NCBI GenBank assembly: GCA_026214975.1
Contig: CM047805.1
Coordinates: 186,311,333-186,375,332, forward strand
Direction: 5' to 3'
Source of the DNA: Gentiana macrophylla
Taxonomy: Eukaryota > Streptophyta > Magnoliopsida > Gentianales > Gentianaceae
DNA: 64,000 bases
Of this stretch, positions 46,605-56,038 are shown in pieces. The position numbers and the translations under genes were made by a program. Under the pieces are notes generated by a model. That model worked only from the letters and a program-made list of their open reading frames with translations. It was not told the DNA's origin and made no database searches. The first letter of the stretch is position 1, and each line of letters starts with the position of its first letter.

Positions 46605-47155
46605 TTATCTCTTTTACTACTTTGGTATTTGAATTTTTTTTCAGGCAAACATGGGACGTGGGAACATGGGAAATGAATTTGCAGTTTAGGTATATTGCAG
46701 TTTACGTGGGTGTGGGGGGAGGTGCGCGGGTATATTGCAGACAAAAACTAACTCATTTACCTAGATCAATACTCATGATTTTTTCAACAATGAATCTATG
46801 GAGGAAGCCCAAAAGGATTTAATTTCTGCCTTAGATTTACAATTCAGCTTTGTGTGTTTTATGTTTTTCATTATTATTTTAACTGCAAAATTTACTCTGT
46901 ATGGAATTAGAGATTACATATTATTTTATTGGGTTTCATGTTTCATGAATTGTTGATTTTTTTTTCAAATATTGACGTGGAAAAAAAAAAGCGAGGAAAT
47001 TTTTCATATTTGCTTGCTGGATTAAGAGTTGGTCAATTTTATGATCTGTGCAAATGCTGCAGTTAATTAGGTTTGTCAAGGTGTCTTAATTATTTGACTG
47101 AATTCTTTTGCTTGGTTGTGGGCAGGATTATCATAATCATCAATTTGGATGTGAT

Positions 47156-48260
47156 TCTTGAAAAATGTGATCCTATTGGGGTTCTTAAATAGTTCCCAAT
47201 CAACATTGATAATGCCGTTTCCCCAGTTGCAAAATCATCTCGGTCTGTCTCTCCAATTAATCAAACAACGGATCTTTTTCGGTGGTGCGCAACAATTTAG
47301 TTTTGTTTCAAATAATGCAAATTTAGCCGGTGGTTATCAAGCACAACCCCATGTTATGGATCATCGTAACACATGTTCACTTTTTTCCTATAGTTCTTTT
47401 TTCAGCAGTCATGATTCAAGTCACTATACAGCTCCTATATTATAGACCAGAGAATGGCATGGGTGTTGTGCACCATCCTGTTAATTATATGCAGCCACCT
47501 CGGCAATCTTATCAGTAGCCACCTCCTATTATGTTTATGAATAGAGGACCGATAGCTAAATATGAAGCACCACCAAAGATTACACCCATTGCAGGTTTGA
47601 ACCCTTATCAAAGTAGATGGACAATTAAGGCTAGAGTGACAGCAAAGGGAGATCTCAGGCGCTATAATAACAATAAAGGTGAGGGCAAATATTTTCTTTT
47701 GACCTTATTGATGTCTTGATGGTGGACAAATACGAGCAACTTTGTTTTAACACGGAGGCAGATCAATTATACGACCAGATTGAGCCTGGTAAGGTGTTTA
47801 TGATATCAAAGGGGACCCTCAAAGCTGCTCAGAAGGCTTTCAATCACCTACCTAATGTCCGTGAAATAATGTTGGCTAGTATTTCTATTGTGTAGCCTCG
47901 CGTTGAGGATGACAGATCTATTCCACTTCAGCATTTTCAATTCCGTCCTATTAGTGTTATTGAAAGAATGGAAAAGGACAGTTTTGTGGATGTTATGGGT
48001 GTAGTATCTTCCATTAGTCCCTGTAGCACAATTATGCGAAAAAATGGAATCAAAACTCAGAAAAGGTGTTTACAAATCAAGGACATGTCCGGTCGAAGCA
48101 TAGAATTAACTATGTGGGGTATTTTAGCCACTTGCCGAAGGTCAAACACTTGAACATGTGTGATTCTGGGCCTCCTGTTGTAGTATCAAAAATCTGGTAG
48201 AGATAAGGAATTTAATGGAAATCAATTACTGAGCGTTTAGGAACTTCGAGAAGCTTGATC
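47156..48260 (+). pseudogene. Replication protein A 70-kDa subunit (RPA1) pseudogene
   Basis: RPA70 binds single-stranded DNA. The recognisable part starts with RGPIAKYEAPPKITPIAGLNPYQSRWTIKARVTAKGDLRRYNNNKGEGKYF at about 47540-47690, the start of DNA-binding domain A. After a frame change come CFNTEADQLYDQIEPGKVFMISKGTLKAAQKAFNHLPNVREIML, a TAG near 47895, then RVEDDRSIPLQHFQFRPISVIERME, VDVMGVVSSISPCSTIMRKNG and KRCLQIKDMSGRSIELTMWGI to about 48120 (domain B). Later frames are broken. Upstream, 47156-47520 has a Gln/Pro-rich linker-like reading (GGYQAQPH, YMQPPRQSY) with shifts. No introns interrupt the conserved part, which suggests a retrocopy, or a fragment carried by a transposon. At least three lesions; not functional. 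Confidence 0.8.
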
Positions 48261-48269
48261 GGATAACGG

Positions 48270-48804
48270 TATGTGCCACTTTAAAAATTGGGGTGATTAC
48301 TACAAGTGGGGTGATTACTACAAGTGGTAGATCGAGAGATCCAAACAACAAAAGTAGATTTTGTAGTGGGGTGATTATTAGAAATGGTAGAGTATATTGC
48401 CAAACCCGATGAAATCAATTTGGGAGTTGTTGTATGAGGAAGTTTAGTTGTTGTTTTTTTCGGATTATATTCGGGGATGAGAATGAATTATGGTTCCCAC
48501 CTTAAAAGTGTAATTGTCTCAACCATTAAGCGGATCCGATTACAGATAAGTTTAGTTGTCTTCATTATTGAATTTACTTGCACTACTTTGAGATGACTTA
48601 TTTGGTATTTGGCTAACATTTGGTGATGGACTGATGGGTATATAGTTACAGATCTACTCAGCAAGATAAAATGCTTTAGGGCGTGTTATGGTTTAACTTG
48701 ACGATCTTGACGCGTTTAAATAATTTAGTCAACTTGCCTTATATTATCCAGTGCCTTTTCTTCAAAAATATTTTTGTTCGTCCGTAAGACCTCTCCTCAC
48801 TAAA
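48270..48804. other. Non-coding, AT-rich; nothing recognised
   Basis: Contains a short 'ggggtgattactacaagtgg' tandem (48281-48325) and decayed RPA-like sequence at its left. No gene. Confidence 0.4.
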
Positions 48805-49330
48805 TAGTCAAGATTATCCCATGAAAATTACAACACAAAATTTGAACTTCCAACCACCCTCCATTATCCCCATTTTCTCTCCTCACTATTGGCTTATAAC
48901 AATTTTTCAGCCAAAAAAATCACAACATTAAATAAATCACAGCATTTCCATTATCTCCATGAAAAAATCACAGCATTTACCTGCTAATATGTATCTAGCT
49001 GGAAAAAAAAAAAAAAAAAAAAAAGACCTAGCCGATATTACAGAGAAAAAAATTTAAAACCGAAAAATCTAAAAGAACTACCGATTCAAATATGTATCAA
49101 ACACCTGGATTTAAGCGGTAAAAATAAATGCAAGATTATCCCACAAAAATTACAACACAAAATTTGAACTTCCAACCCCCTCCATTATCCCCATTTTCTC
49201 TCTTCACTATTGGCTTATAACTATTTTTCAGCCCAAAAAAAAAAAAAAAAAAAAACTGAAAAAATCACAGCATTAAAAAAATCACAACATTTCCATTTTC
49301 TCCATGAAAAAAAATCAGAGCATTTAGGGG
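48805..49330. repeat. Direct duplication of about 165 bases
   Basis: The block starting attatcccatgaaaattaca (about 48812-48975) recurs at about 49132-49325 with a few substitutions and added A runs, including 'ttccaaccaccctccattat' and 'cactattggcttataac'. Non-coding. Confidence 0.7.
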
Positions 49331-49751
49331 TTGTGTACAGTTTATTGTTTTTGTAATCATTTTTTGATTTCCGTTGTGTTTATTTGTTTTTAAAAAAAAC
49401 CTTGACAGCATCGATAATCGTCATTAATTTTCAATTGTTACGGAAAATACATTGACACGTAAGTTTAAATTTAATTCCACATTAATTTTTTTTTGGATAG
49501 TTATTAGATCAAATTTTAATTCTTTATTTAAGGAGTACTCCACATTGACACGTAAGTTTCCAAAATTGCCTCGCAATGCATTTATTGTTGTTGACATGAC
49601 ATCACGCGCTCAACGCAATGCATTCATATATGAGTCCAACTAATGTCGTTTATTTATTTATTATTTTTTTTTTTCATTCCTCTTTTTCTAAATAAAATAC
49701 ACATGATAGACCTACACATGTTCGTATATGAGGGTCCAAAAAATAAAAAAT

Positions 49752-50400
49752 CCTGGGGTGGGGCGGTGGGTAAGGTATGGTATGATAGGGTGATGGGTAG
49801 GTATGGTAGGGTGGAGTTTTGGGTATGATAGGTATGGGTGGTGGTGGTGGTTGGTAAGGTATGGTAGGATAGGTAGGGTAGGTAGGGTGAAGTGATGGGT
49901 TGGTAGGGTAAGGTTGGGTAGAGTAGGGTATGGTAGGTTGGGGTACCATAAAATAAGGTAGGGTAAGGTGGTGTGAGGGAAAAGATAGGGTAGAGTGGAA
50001 TGGTGGGTAGAGTATGGTAGGGTAGGGTGAAGTGGTGGGTTTGGTAGGTTGGTAGGGTAAAGTAGGGTAGGATAGAGTAGGGTAGGATAGGATAGGGTAG
50101 TAGGTAAGGTTAGGTAGGGTGGTCTGGTGGGTAAGATTGGAATGGTGGATAGGGTAGAGTAGGGTTGGGTGGTGGTAGGATACGGTGGGGTGTTGGGTAA
50201 TGTATGGTGGTATGATGGGTAGGGTAGGGTAGGGTAGGGGTGGGTGATAGTGGAGTAGAGTAGGCAATGGTTAAGATAAGAAGGATGTCGAGGGTAAGAT
50301 ATGGTGATATACGGTAGGGTAGGATATGGTGGTGGGTAGGGTATGGTAGTGGTGTGTAGGGCAAGGTGGGGAGAGAGGTAGAGTTCAATGGGGTATGGAG
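49752..50400 (+). repeat. G-rich degenerate minisatellite (GGTAGGGTA-type)
   Basis: About 650 bases consist almost wholly of variants of GGTAGGGTAAGGTATGGTGG on the plus strand, with strong G/T versus C/A strand bias. Many GGG or GG runs separated by 2-5 bases give G-quadruplex potential. The reverse reading produces long Pro/Thr/Tyr/Leu open frames (49674-50267 and 50110-50466, minus) that are repeat artefacts. The unit resembles but is not the plant telomere repeat TTTAGGG. Confidence 0.9.
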
Positions 50401-50469
50401 TAAGGCTACCCCACCCCTTCGTCTATATCTTATCTTACGAATCATACCATACCCTACTCCAGCCAACTT

Positions 50470-52020
50470 TAATTCACTATCCTGCTATACCCATCACTTA
50501 ATGTGTCATCTTTTATATAATTTGTAGAATATTATAATAAGTTTTGAAAGATATTTGTTTTGTAGTACACATTATGCGTATTAATTGAATGTAATTACAT
50601 TGTCAAACGTCTCAAAGAACGATCTTTGCTATTATTATTAAGATATACATAACCCTGAAAGACTAAATCTCTCTTTATCATCGTGGAAATAATTCATAAC
50701 AGAAACTTGAGAAAACCAAATCGTTGTTGATCTAGGACGCAAATCGATCGCCGCTCATCTAGGGTTTACACTTGAAAAACGTCAGATGTCAGTGCATAAA
50801 ATCGCTAATCTTAGAGGTTTAGGAGAAAATTAAATCAGTGTGCTTCATTATCTATGTTTTTCTGCATTCAAAGTTAATTTTAAAATTACCCTCTTTTATA
50901 TAATTGGGAATCATGATGATGAATCTTAATTGGGTAATTCAGTGAAATCTGATACGGGGAACAATATATGGATTATTGAATTAGTTTTCGTAAATTGTTG
51001 ATTTAATCGGTAGTCTACGTGGATTCGAGTTTTCTGCTGATTTTTGGGAGAAGGTCTAATAGTGCCAGTTTAGGACTTGTGATGGTGTATAGTATAGGTA
51101 TTTTTTCCAATATTGGTCGAAAAATTCATTGGTGCGTCGAAAAAGACGACTCTGCATCAGTTACTGATGGAGATCAGTCATCACAGAGGTAGAGTTTATT
51201 GGAAGATGATTTAGACATTAATAATTATTATCCACACAAATCATCCATAACCACACATTTTAACTTTTATAAGAAAAGCAAAATAATACAAAAATTCTGA
51301 ATTGACATATCACCATTTTTAGGGGACAAAGGCACAGAAATTCTGTGCCTTAATCATTTTCTGAGTTTATTATAGAAGCCATGACAATTTTATGTTTCTC
51401 TGTGTGTGTTGTTATTGCAACTCTGTTTTGTGATAATTTATGATCTTATCTTTTTCTGAGATTATTGCATAGAAATGAGTTTGTATTCTGGGACAATGAT
51501 GAAATTGTTTGTAATAAGCCAATGGATCTTAAGCTTACTTGACTCCAGTTTCTCATCAAAAAAATAAAAATAAAACCTCCATTAATGCCCCCATATGTCA
51601 CCCTTTGAAAGCTTATGCCTCGTGTCTTTTTATATGCCTCTAAAATAAAATTATGTAGTTCACATCTTTTTATATGTTTTATTTATTTTTAAATATAAAG
51701 ATACAAATAAAAATCACAGATTCAATTTTCGCATATATATCATTATATATTATTGTTGAGATCCAGCAGAATGTGCAATTCATTCCTCTATGGATTGGAT
51801 GTATACATCATTATACCATCATACATATGCATGTCCAATTGTCCATTAACAACTCAATGAGAGCCAGGTGATGTGCGCCGACAATGTAAATATGTGAAAT
51901 TACAGGGACTTAAATGGTAATTAACTTTAAAGAGTAAAGTGAAAGAAATAGCTAGTAAAGATATGCTTCTCATGCTTGGTATTGATCAGAACCGCCATGG
52001 ACGCCGGGAAAGCTGCTACT
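50470..52020. other. Intergenic, no gene recognised
   Basis: AT-rich DNA. A section near 50730-50790 (gatctaggacgcaaatcgatcgccgc...agggtttacac) looks like a 5' leader or first exon of something but I cannot follow it. Near 50913-50950 a weak C-box/D-box pair is too short for a snoRNA. The left half of the downstream NHL gene's 3' UTR probably falls at 51950-52031. Confidence 0.35.
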
Positions 52021-52031
52021 TCAGAACGAGC

Positions 52032-52670
52032 TCAAACACTGACTTCACAATCCTGTGAGAGCTGATACTTGATGCCGATGCCTCCGTTATTCACTTGGAT
52101 GCCGGAATTCTTATTCCCGAAAGGTATGTAAGCCGGACAGTTGACGCGGAGGTGGTACCGTCCGGTAGTAATCGACCCGACTTTCCACTTAACCCGGCCA
52201 CTCAATTTGATCAACAGCCATACCGCACCAGTTGATTGATCCTGAGTAAGTGCTAATCCATTGTACGGCGCAATCGGAACGTTATTCCCATAGATGAACG
52301 GCGACCAGACGTTGTTGTCGTGATGACCTTGGTACACCGGCGGTATTGAAGTGTAGTACGTGATCTGTTGGCTCCGGTAGTTAGCGTACACATCGGATTT
52401 GTCGTAGTAAATACCGACGCGGCTGTTGGGATTGTGAGAGTAGATAGTGACCTGGATGGTGGCGGAGAGGACGTATGGGGCGGAGACGTTGAAATTGAAG
52501 ATGGTGGCGTCTTGAAGGATGAAATGAGGTTTGTGAGGCTTGAGAATCGCCCAAATGAGGAGGATGACAAAGAGTATGAGGTAAAGGAGGACGAGGAATG
52601 TTGCGCAAAGTCGCTTGATGAACTTTTGACGCTTGCCTTTGTGGTGGCTGCACCTGCACTCTTTAGACAT
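52032..52670 (-). CDS. NDR1/HIN1-like (NHL) LEA_2 protein, intact
   Basis: A single-exon 212-residue protein. A short basic, Cys/His-containing cytosolic head (MSKECRCSHHKGKRQKFIKR) is followed by one membrane span at about 21-42 (LCATFLVLLYLILFVILLIW) and the family's KPHKPHFILQDATIFNFN junction. The LEA_2 domain contains TIQVTIYSHNPNSRVGIYYDKSDVYANYRSQQIT and ends with CEVSV. NHL proteins are plasma-membrane proteins induced in defence and senescence; they are thought to act at membrane-wall contacts. The closest subgroup appears to be NHL1/NHL12. The start is the first ATG in frame and gives the usual N terminus. The frame is clean, unlike the LEA_2 gene at 10 kb. Confidence 0.9.
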   Translation of the reverse strand: MSKECRCSHHKGKRQKFIKRLCATFLVLLYLILFVILLIWAILKPHKPHFILQDATIFNFNVSAPYVLSATIQVTIYSHNPNSRVGIYYDKSDVYANYRSQQITYYTSIPPVYQGHHDNNVWSPFIYGNNVPIAPYNGLALTQDQSTGAVWLLIKLSGRVKWKVGSITTGRYHLRVNCPAYIPFGNKNSGIQVNNGGIGIKYQLSQDCEVSV

Positions 52671-52777
52671 TTCTTCGAGCTTTGAAGCTGCCCGTGGTGG
52701 CTATGGAGTTGCCGGCGTTGGTGGAGAGAGCCGTCTAGCTTAGAGCTATCTAAAGAGAGAGTTTGAGAGTGAGGTTT

Positions 52778-52927
52778 AAGGCTTTTGTGGGTAGTGTATA
52801 TATAAAAAGGTAGATGTAATGGGGGGTGAGAGATAAGGAACGGAAGGTTTAAGGCTTTTGTGGGTAGTGTATGTATAAAAAGGTAGATGTAATGGGGGGG
52901 GTGAGAGATAAGGAATGGAAGGTTCAA
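52778..52927 (-). promoter_or_regulatory. Tandemly repeated TATA-containing unit upstream of the NHL gene
   Basis: A unit of 73-75 bases starting aaggcttttgtgggtagtg is present at 52778-52850 and 52851-52925; a third copy starts at 52926 and is interrupted by the MULE, resuming at 55807. Each holds, on the minus strand, a TATA-like CTTTTTATATATACAC (copy 1 near 52792-52810; copy 2 has TATAC in place of TATAT). Copy 1 lies about 125 bases upstream of the NHL start codon, a sensible distance for a TATA box. Function is inferred from position. Confidence 0.55.
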
Positions 52928-53009
52928 GGCTTTTGTCAGAAATTGAAAAATGAGGTTGTGTCAGTCCTGACACTTGAAAATCAGGTCGTGTCTTTTCTGA
53001 CATGAAAAT

Positions 53010-53275
53010 TCGGATAAACGTAGTGTTCCTTACGTTTAAACGTAAGGAATTCAAATAGTTTTCTGACACAAATCAAAGCAGTAAACGTAGGTTTATTACG
53101 TTTACACGTAGATTAACTACGTTTAAACATAGATTCACTACGTTTAAACGTAAGGAAATTCAATAAATTAGGAAGTTCAATTATGTGTATTTCACTACGT
53201 TTAAACGTAGTGTTCCTTACCTTTAAACGTAGGTTTCCTATGTTTTAAATTATATACCTACGTTTGGAAGTGGTA
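53010..53275. repeat. Left palindrome array of the MULE
   Basis: Six or so 16-base near-palindromes of the type CTACGTTTAAACGTAR (for example near 53029, 53097, 53117, 53135, 53193 and 53217). Each has an ACGT in both arms and a central TTTAAA. Confidence 0.85.
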
Positions 53276-53399
53276 GATGTCAATTAATGTTGTTGTAAGG
53301 TACTTGTTCAATATACATCACACGAACGGGCCATTGTTCAGAGTCTTTCAAGTTAATATCAATTTTCTAACCATTTGTTCATCTTTCAAGTCCATTGGT

Positions 53400-54432
53400 A
53401 CATGCCGAGTGATCACACGTGGGGGCTCATTAATCTCCGCACAGTGATGCCCCTATCTAGCATCAACTCCCTATCAATTTCCCTTGCAGCCATATATCCT
53501 ATAACACGGCTCTACAAACAATGTATATTTCATTAGAATTAACAATAACAAAATGTTTAACCATACCGGATATACTTAAAAGAAAATGTTTATTAAGCTT
53601 ATTACCTTACTTGCCTTCGCCAACAACCCTTTCCACTGCGGAGGGGTAGTCTTGCAACTCCATCTCATCATTCGAGGAACCGCAGCAGGAGCTCTGAGGG
53701 TGGCAGCAATGTCCTGGAGGGTCTCGTAAGCCCAAAACTGTAAGGCATGTATAACCCTTGTATCGTCACCCTGCCTTCTAGACTTTCCTTGTATGTATTC
53801 ATCATGCGACAGATCTTTCTATAAGTCTGATCCCACAACCAAGTACCCATGGAAAGTCATTTAAGCCTTGTACATTCTCGACCAAATAGAAGGTCTCACG
53901 AGGTACCTTGGTAGTCTCATCATGACCCATCATAATCCCGTGAATAAGGTAGACTAAACCTACACGGTAGAGAACTTCAGGATGCTCACCCTCATCCAAT
54001 AACCATCTCTCAATATCCGGTATGGTGATCGGTTTGGGTCGAGATGATGGATGTGGCGTATGTCCCTCAAAGAAAACACCTGGAATAACTATCGGGAGCT
54101 TCCGGGAGATCACCAAACCTAAAACCGGTAATCATGCAAAACTCCCGCCTACCGAACTTCGCGGTCGTCCCACCAAATCTAAAATGAAGCTCACCGGCCA
54201 CATTCGGATAAACGGCACTGAAACATACATATTGCAAAACTTTGGCGGAAAACTGCCAGTGCTCGTACATTTGAATGAATTCTTGAAAAACCCCACCTCT
54301 CAATGTTTTCTCAAATCCGATCCTTCTCATGTGAATCTCAAGAAGATCCCGGAGCTTGGTCTTTTCCCTTCTAAAAGTCCATGTCAAATTTTCCTTTACT
54401 TTGTAGACATCAGTTCCATGAGGGCCAATCAA
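53400..54432 (-). pseudogene. DUF1985 protein of the MULE (frame broken)
   Basis: The minus strand reads RDLLEIHMRRIGFEKTLRGG, LHFRFGGTTAKFGRREFCMITGFRFGDLP, then (after one lost base at the GGG/CCC run 54104-54106) KLPIVIPGVFFEGHTP, DIERWLLDEGEHPEVLYRVGLVYLIHGIMM, FYLVENVQGLNDFPW, then (after one lost base at 53846-53848) GTWLWDQTYRKICRMMN. After another shift near 53775 come ALQFWAYETLQDIAATLRAP and WSCKTTPPQWKGLLAKAS, then a likely intron and REIDRELMLDRGI...LMSPHV near 53490-53415. The REF-x-x-I-T-G and YPW/FPWG motifs and the final FWAYE are the DUF1985 pattern. In plants this domain is best known fused to Ulp1-like proteases within MULEs; no protease domain follows here. Its biochemical role is unknown. 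Confidence 0.7.
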
Positions 54433-54584
54433 CTGTTAACAAATAGCATTGTTTCAAGTCAATCACACACATATACTAGTCAATCACAAGCTTTATACAC
54501 GAACATTGTGAAGTAAATCAACTATATAGTACATCTACTACCAAAGAAGAAATAACAGAGCTACCAATACCTAAATGATTAATG

Positions 54585-54870
54585 TAAGTGTAAGTTTGAT
54601 CTAGTTTTCCAATAACAATGGTCTCTGAAACAGAGCCATTTTCAGTACCATTTTGGGTAGGAACAACACCCTTATACACGATCAAACCATCAATCTCACC
54701 ATCAAACCTCAATTAATCTCAACATGAACATATACATGAAAAATGCATAGTAAGTGTGATCAATATTTCAATTGACAATGGTCTCTGAAAAACAAAGCCA
54801 TTTTCAGTACCATTTTGGGTAGGAACAACACCCTTATGCACGATCAAACCATCAATCTCACCATCAAGCA
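54585..54870 (-). repeat. Direct duplication of an exon-like block in the MULE
   Basis: About 90 bases (caatggtctctgaaa...agccattttcagtacca...cgatcaaaccatcaatctcac) occur at about 54615-54707 and 54775-54867. Both encode on the minus strand DGEIDGLIVYKGVVPTQNG, which looks like an N-terminal exon of the DUF1985 gene or of a lost transposase. The second copy continues into FQFKVL upstream. Confidence 0.65.
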
Positions 54871-54892
54871 CCTTAAACTGGAAATCTGCAGT

Positions 54893-55110
54893 TCTCTACG
54901 TCTAAACGTAGGGTCTCTACGACCAATCGTAGAAACCTTACGTTCAGACGTAGAGAAATGCAGGTCTCTACGTCCAAACGTACCAAATACGTTCTTCAAC
55001 AAAATCATGCTAAACAATCAGGCTAAATCAACAAAATCAACAAAAACCTACGTCCAGACGTAGAAAACCTACGTCCAACCGTAGAAAACCTACGTCCAAA
55101 CGTAGAAAAT
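54893..55110. repeat. Middle palindrome array (variant) of the MULE
   Basis: About seven variants with a changed centre, such as CTACGTCTAAACGTAG, CTACGTCCAAACGTAG and CTACGTCCAGACGTAG, are spaced roughly 25-35 bases apart. The outer CTACG/CGTAG arms are kept while the centre drifts. Confidence 0.85.
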
Positions 55111-55369
55111 TCAGCCTAAACACACAAAACCCAGTTTAATCGTCTTCTTCAAAATAACTCCCTTACTTCAACCCACATAAAGAAAAATAAGGCTAATCCC
55201 CTCTATCAGTCAACAATATCAGGCTAATCACCACAAGACCAACAAATATCAGGCTAATCACCACTACAAAACAATAAAACGTTTTAAATGCACTTACACT
55301 TTCTATATTGCTTTGATCCATTATGCTTGAGAGCAGAGGTGGCAAATCTGAATATTTGGTGCAAAATCG

Positions 55370-55725
55370 CCGTCCAAACGTAAAACAACTAATGAGAAAC
55401 GTAGGGATTTGGAAGGGGATAGAAGAGAGAGAAAGAGAGAGAGTTATTCAAAAAATTTCAGGACCGAACCGTTAAACGTAAGCTTACCTACGTTTAAACG
55501 TAAGGTTACCTACGTTTAAACGTAGATAAATATACATTTATTGCAACTCCTAATTTATCGAAATAACCTACGTTTAAACGTAGGTTATCTACGTTTAACC
55601 GTAAGGATCCTACGTTTAGACGTAGGTTATTTCGATAAATTAGGAGTTGCAATTATTCAATTTAATCTACGTTTAAACGTAGGGTTACTTACGTTTAAAC
55701 GTAGGTAACCTTACGTTTACCTGAT
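55370..55725. repeat. Right palindrome array and long hairpin of the MULE
   Basis: Eight or more TACGTTTAAACGTA palindromes. In addition, about 45 bases at 55539-55583 (attgcaactcctaatttatc...acctacgtttaaacgtagg) are repeated inverted at 55609-55654, so a hairpin with arms of about 45 bases can form around the central palindromes. Confidence 0.85.
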
Positions 55726-55864
55726 TTTTAATGTCAGAAAAGGCATGACCTGATTTGCAAGTCAAAGGGCTGACACAACCTGATTTTCCAATTTCTGGGT
55801 TTTTGTGGGTAGTGTATATATAAAAAGGTATATGGAGTTTGGAAGGGAGAAATGATACACGTAT

Positions 55865-55998
55865 AACGAAAATACACAGTAATCACCACCACATTGATCT
55901 ACACCATTGATTATTATGGGACCTATATCACCAATATAATTATCGTATAAACCAACGGTGTAGATCACCTTTATAGCACTTGGTTGTGTATTTTCGTT
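55865..55998. mobile_element. 134-bp MITE / foldback element
   Basis: The ends aacgaaaatacaca and tgtgtattttcgtt are perfect inverted repeats of 14 bases. Further inside, gatctacacc (about 55897) is matched by ggtgtagatc (about 55959), so most of the element can fold. No clear target duplication. Non-coding. Confidence 0.7.
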
Positions 55999-56038
55999 GC
56001 AACTATATTATTTCTCTTTCAAATAATGAGGCATGGAA

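Larger units (their letters stand above)
52937..55797. mobile_element. MULE-type transposon with DUF1985 gene and palindrome arrays
   Basis: Inverted ends: the left starts CAGAAATTGAAAAATGAGGT and the right, reversed, CAGAAATTGGAAAATCAGGT; the match continues with changes for about 75 bases. The 9-bp direct repeats ggcttttgt (52928-52936) and ggtttttgt (55798-55806) flank it, with one mismatch. Removing the element restores a third copy of the 73-bp unit found next door, which confirms the boundaries. It has no MURA-type transposase that I can find. Subterminal regions are filled with near-palindromes of the form TACGTTTAAACGTA. A 9-bp duplication, long TIRs and a DUF1985 gene fit Mutator-like elements of the kind known to carry DUF1985/Ulp1 genes. 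Confidence 0.85.

Noticed and set aside
49674..50466. Two long minus-strand ORFs rich in Pro, Thr and Tyr
   Set aside because: They are translations of the GGTAGGGTA minisatellite, with no start context or domain.
50905..50955. Possible box C/D snoRNA (ATGATGA ... CTGA)
   Set aside because: Boxes are only about 35 bases apart and no terminal stem or guide pairing is evident.
52253..52927. 224-residue minus-strand ORF and other frames over the NHL gene
   Set aside because: Off-frame shadow of the intact NHL gene and its repeated upstream unit.
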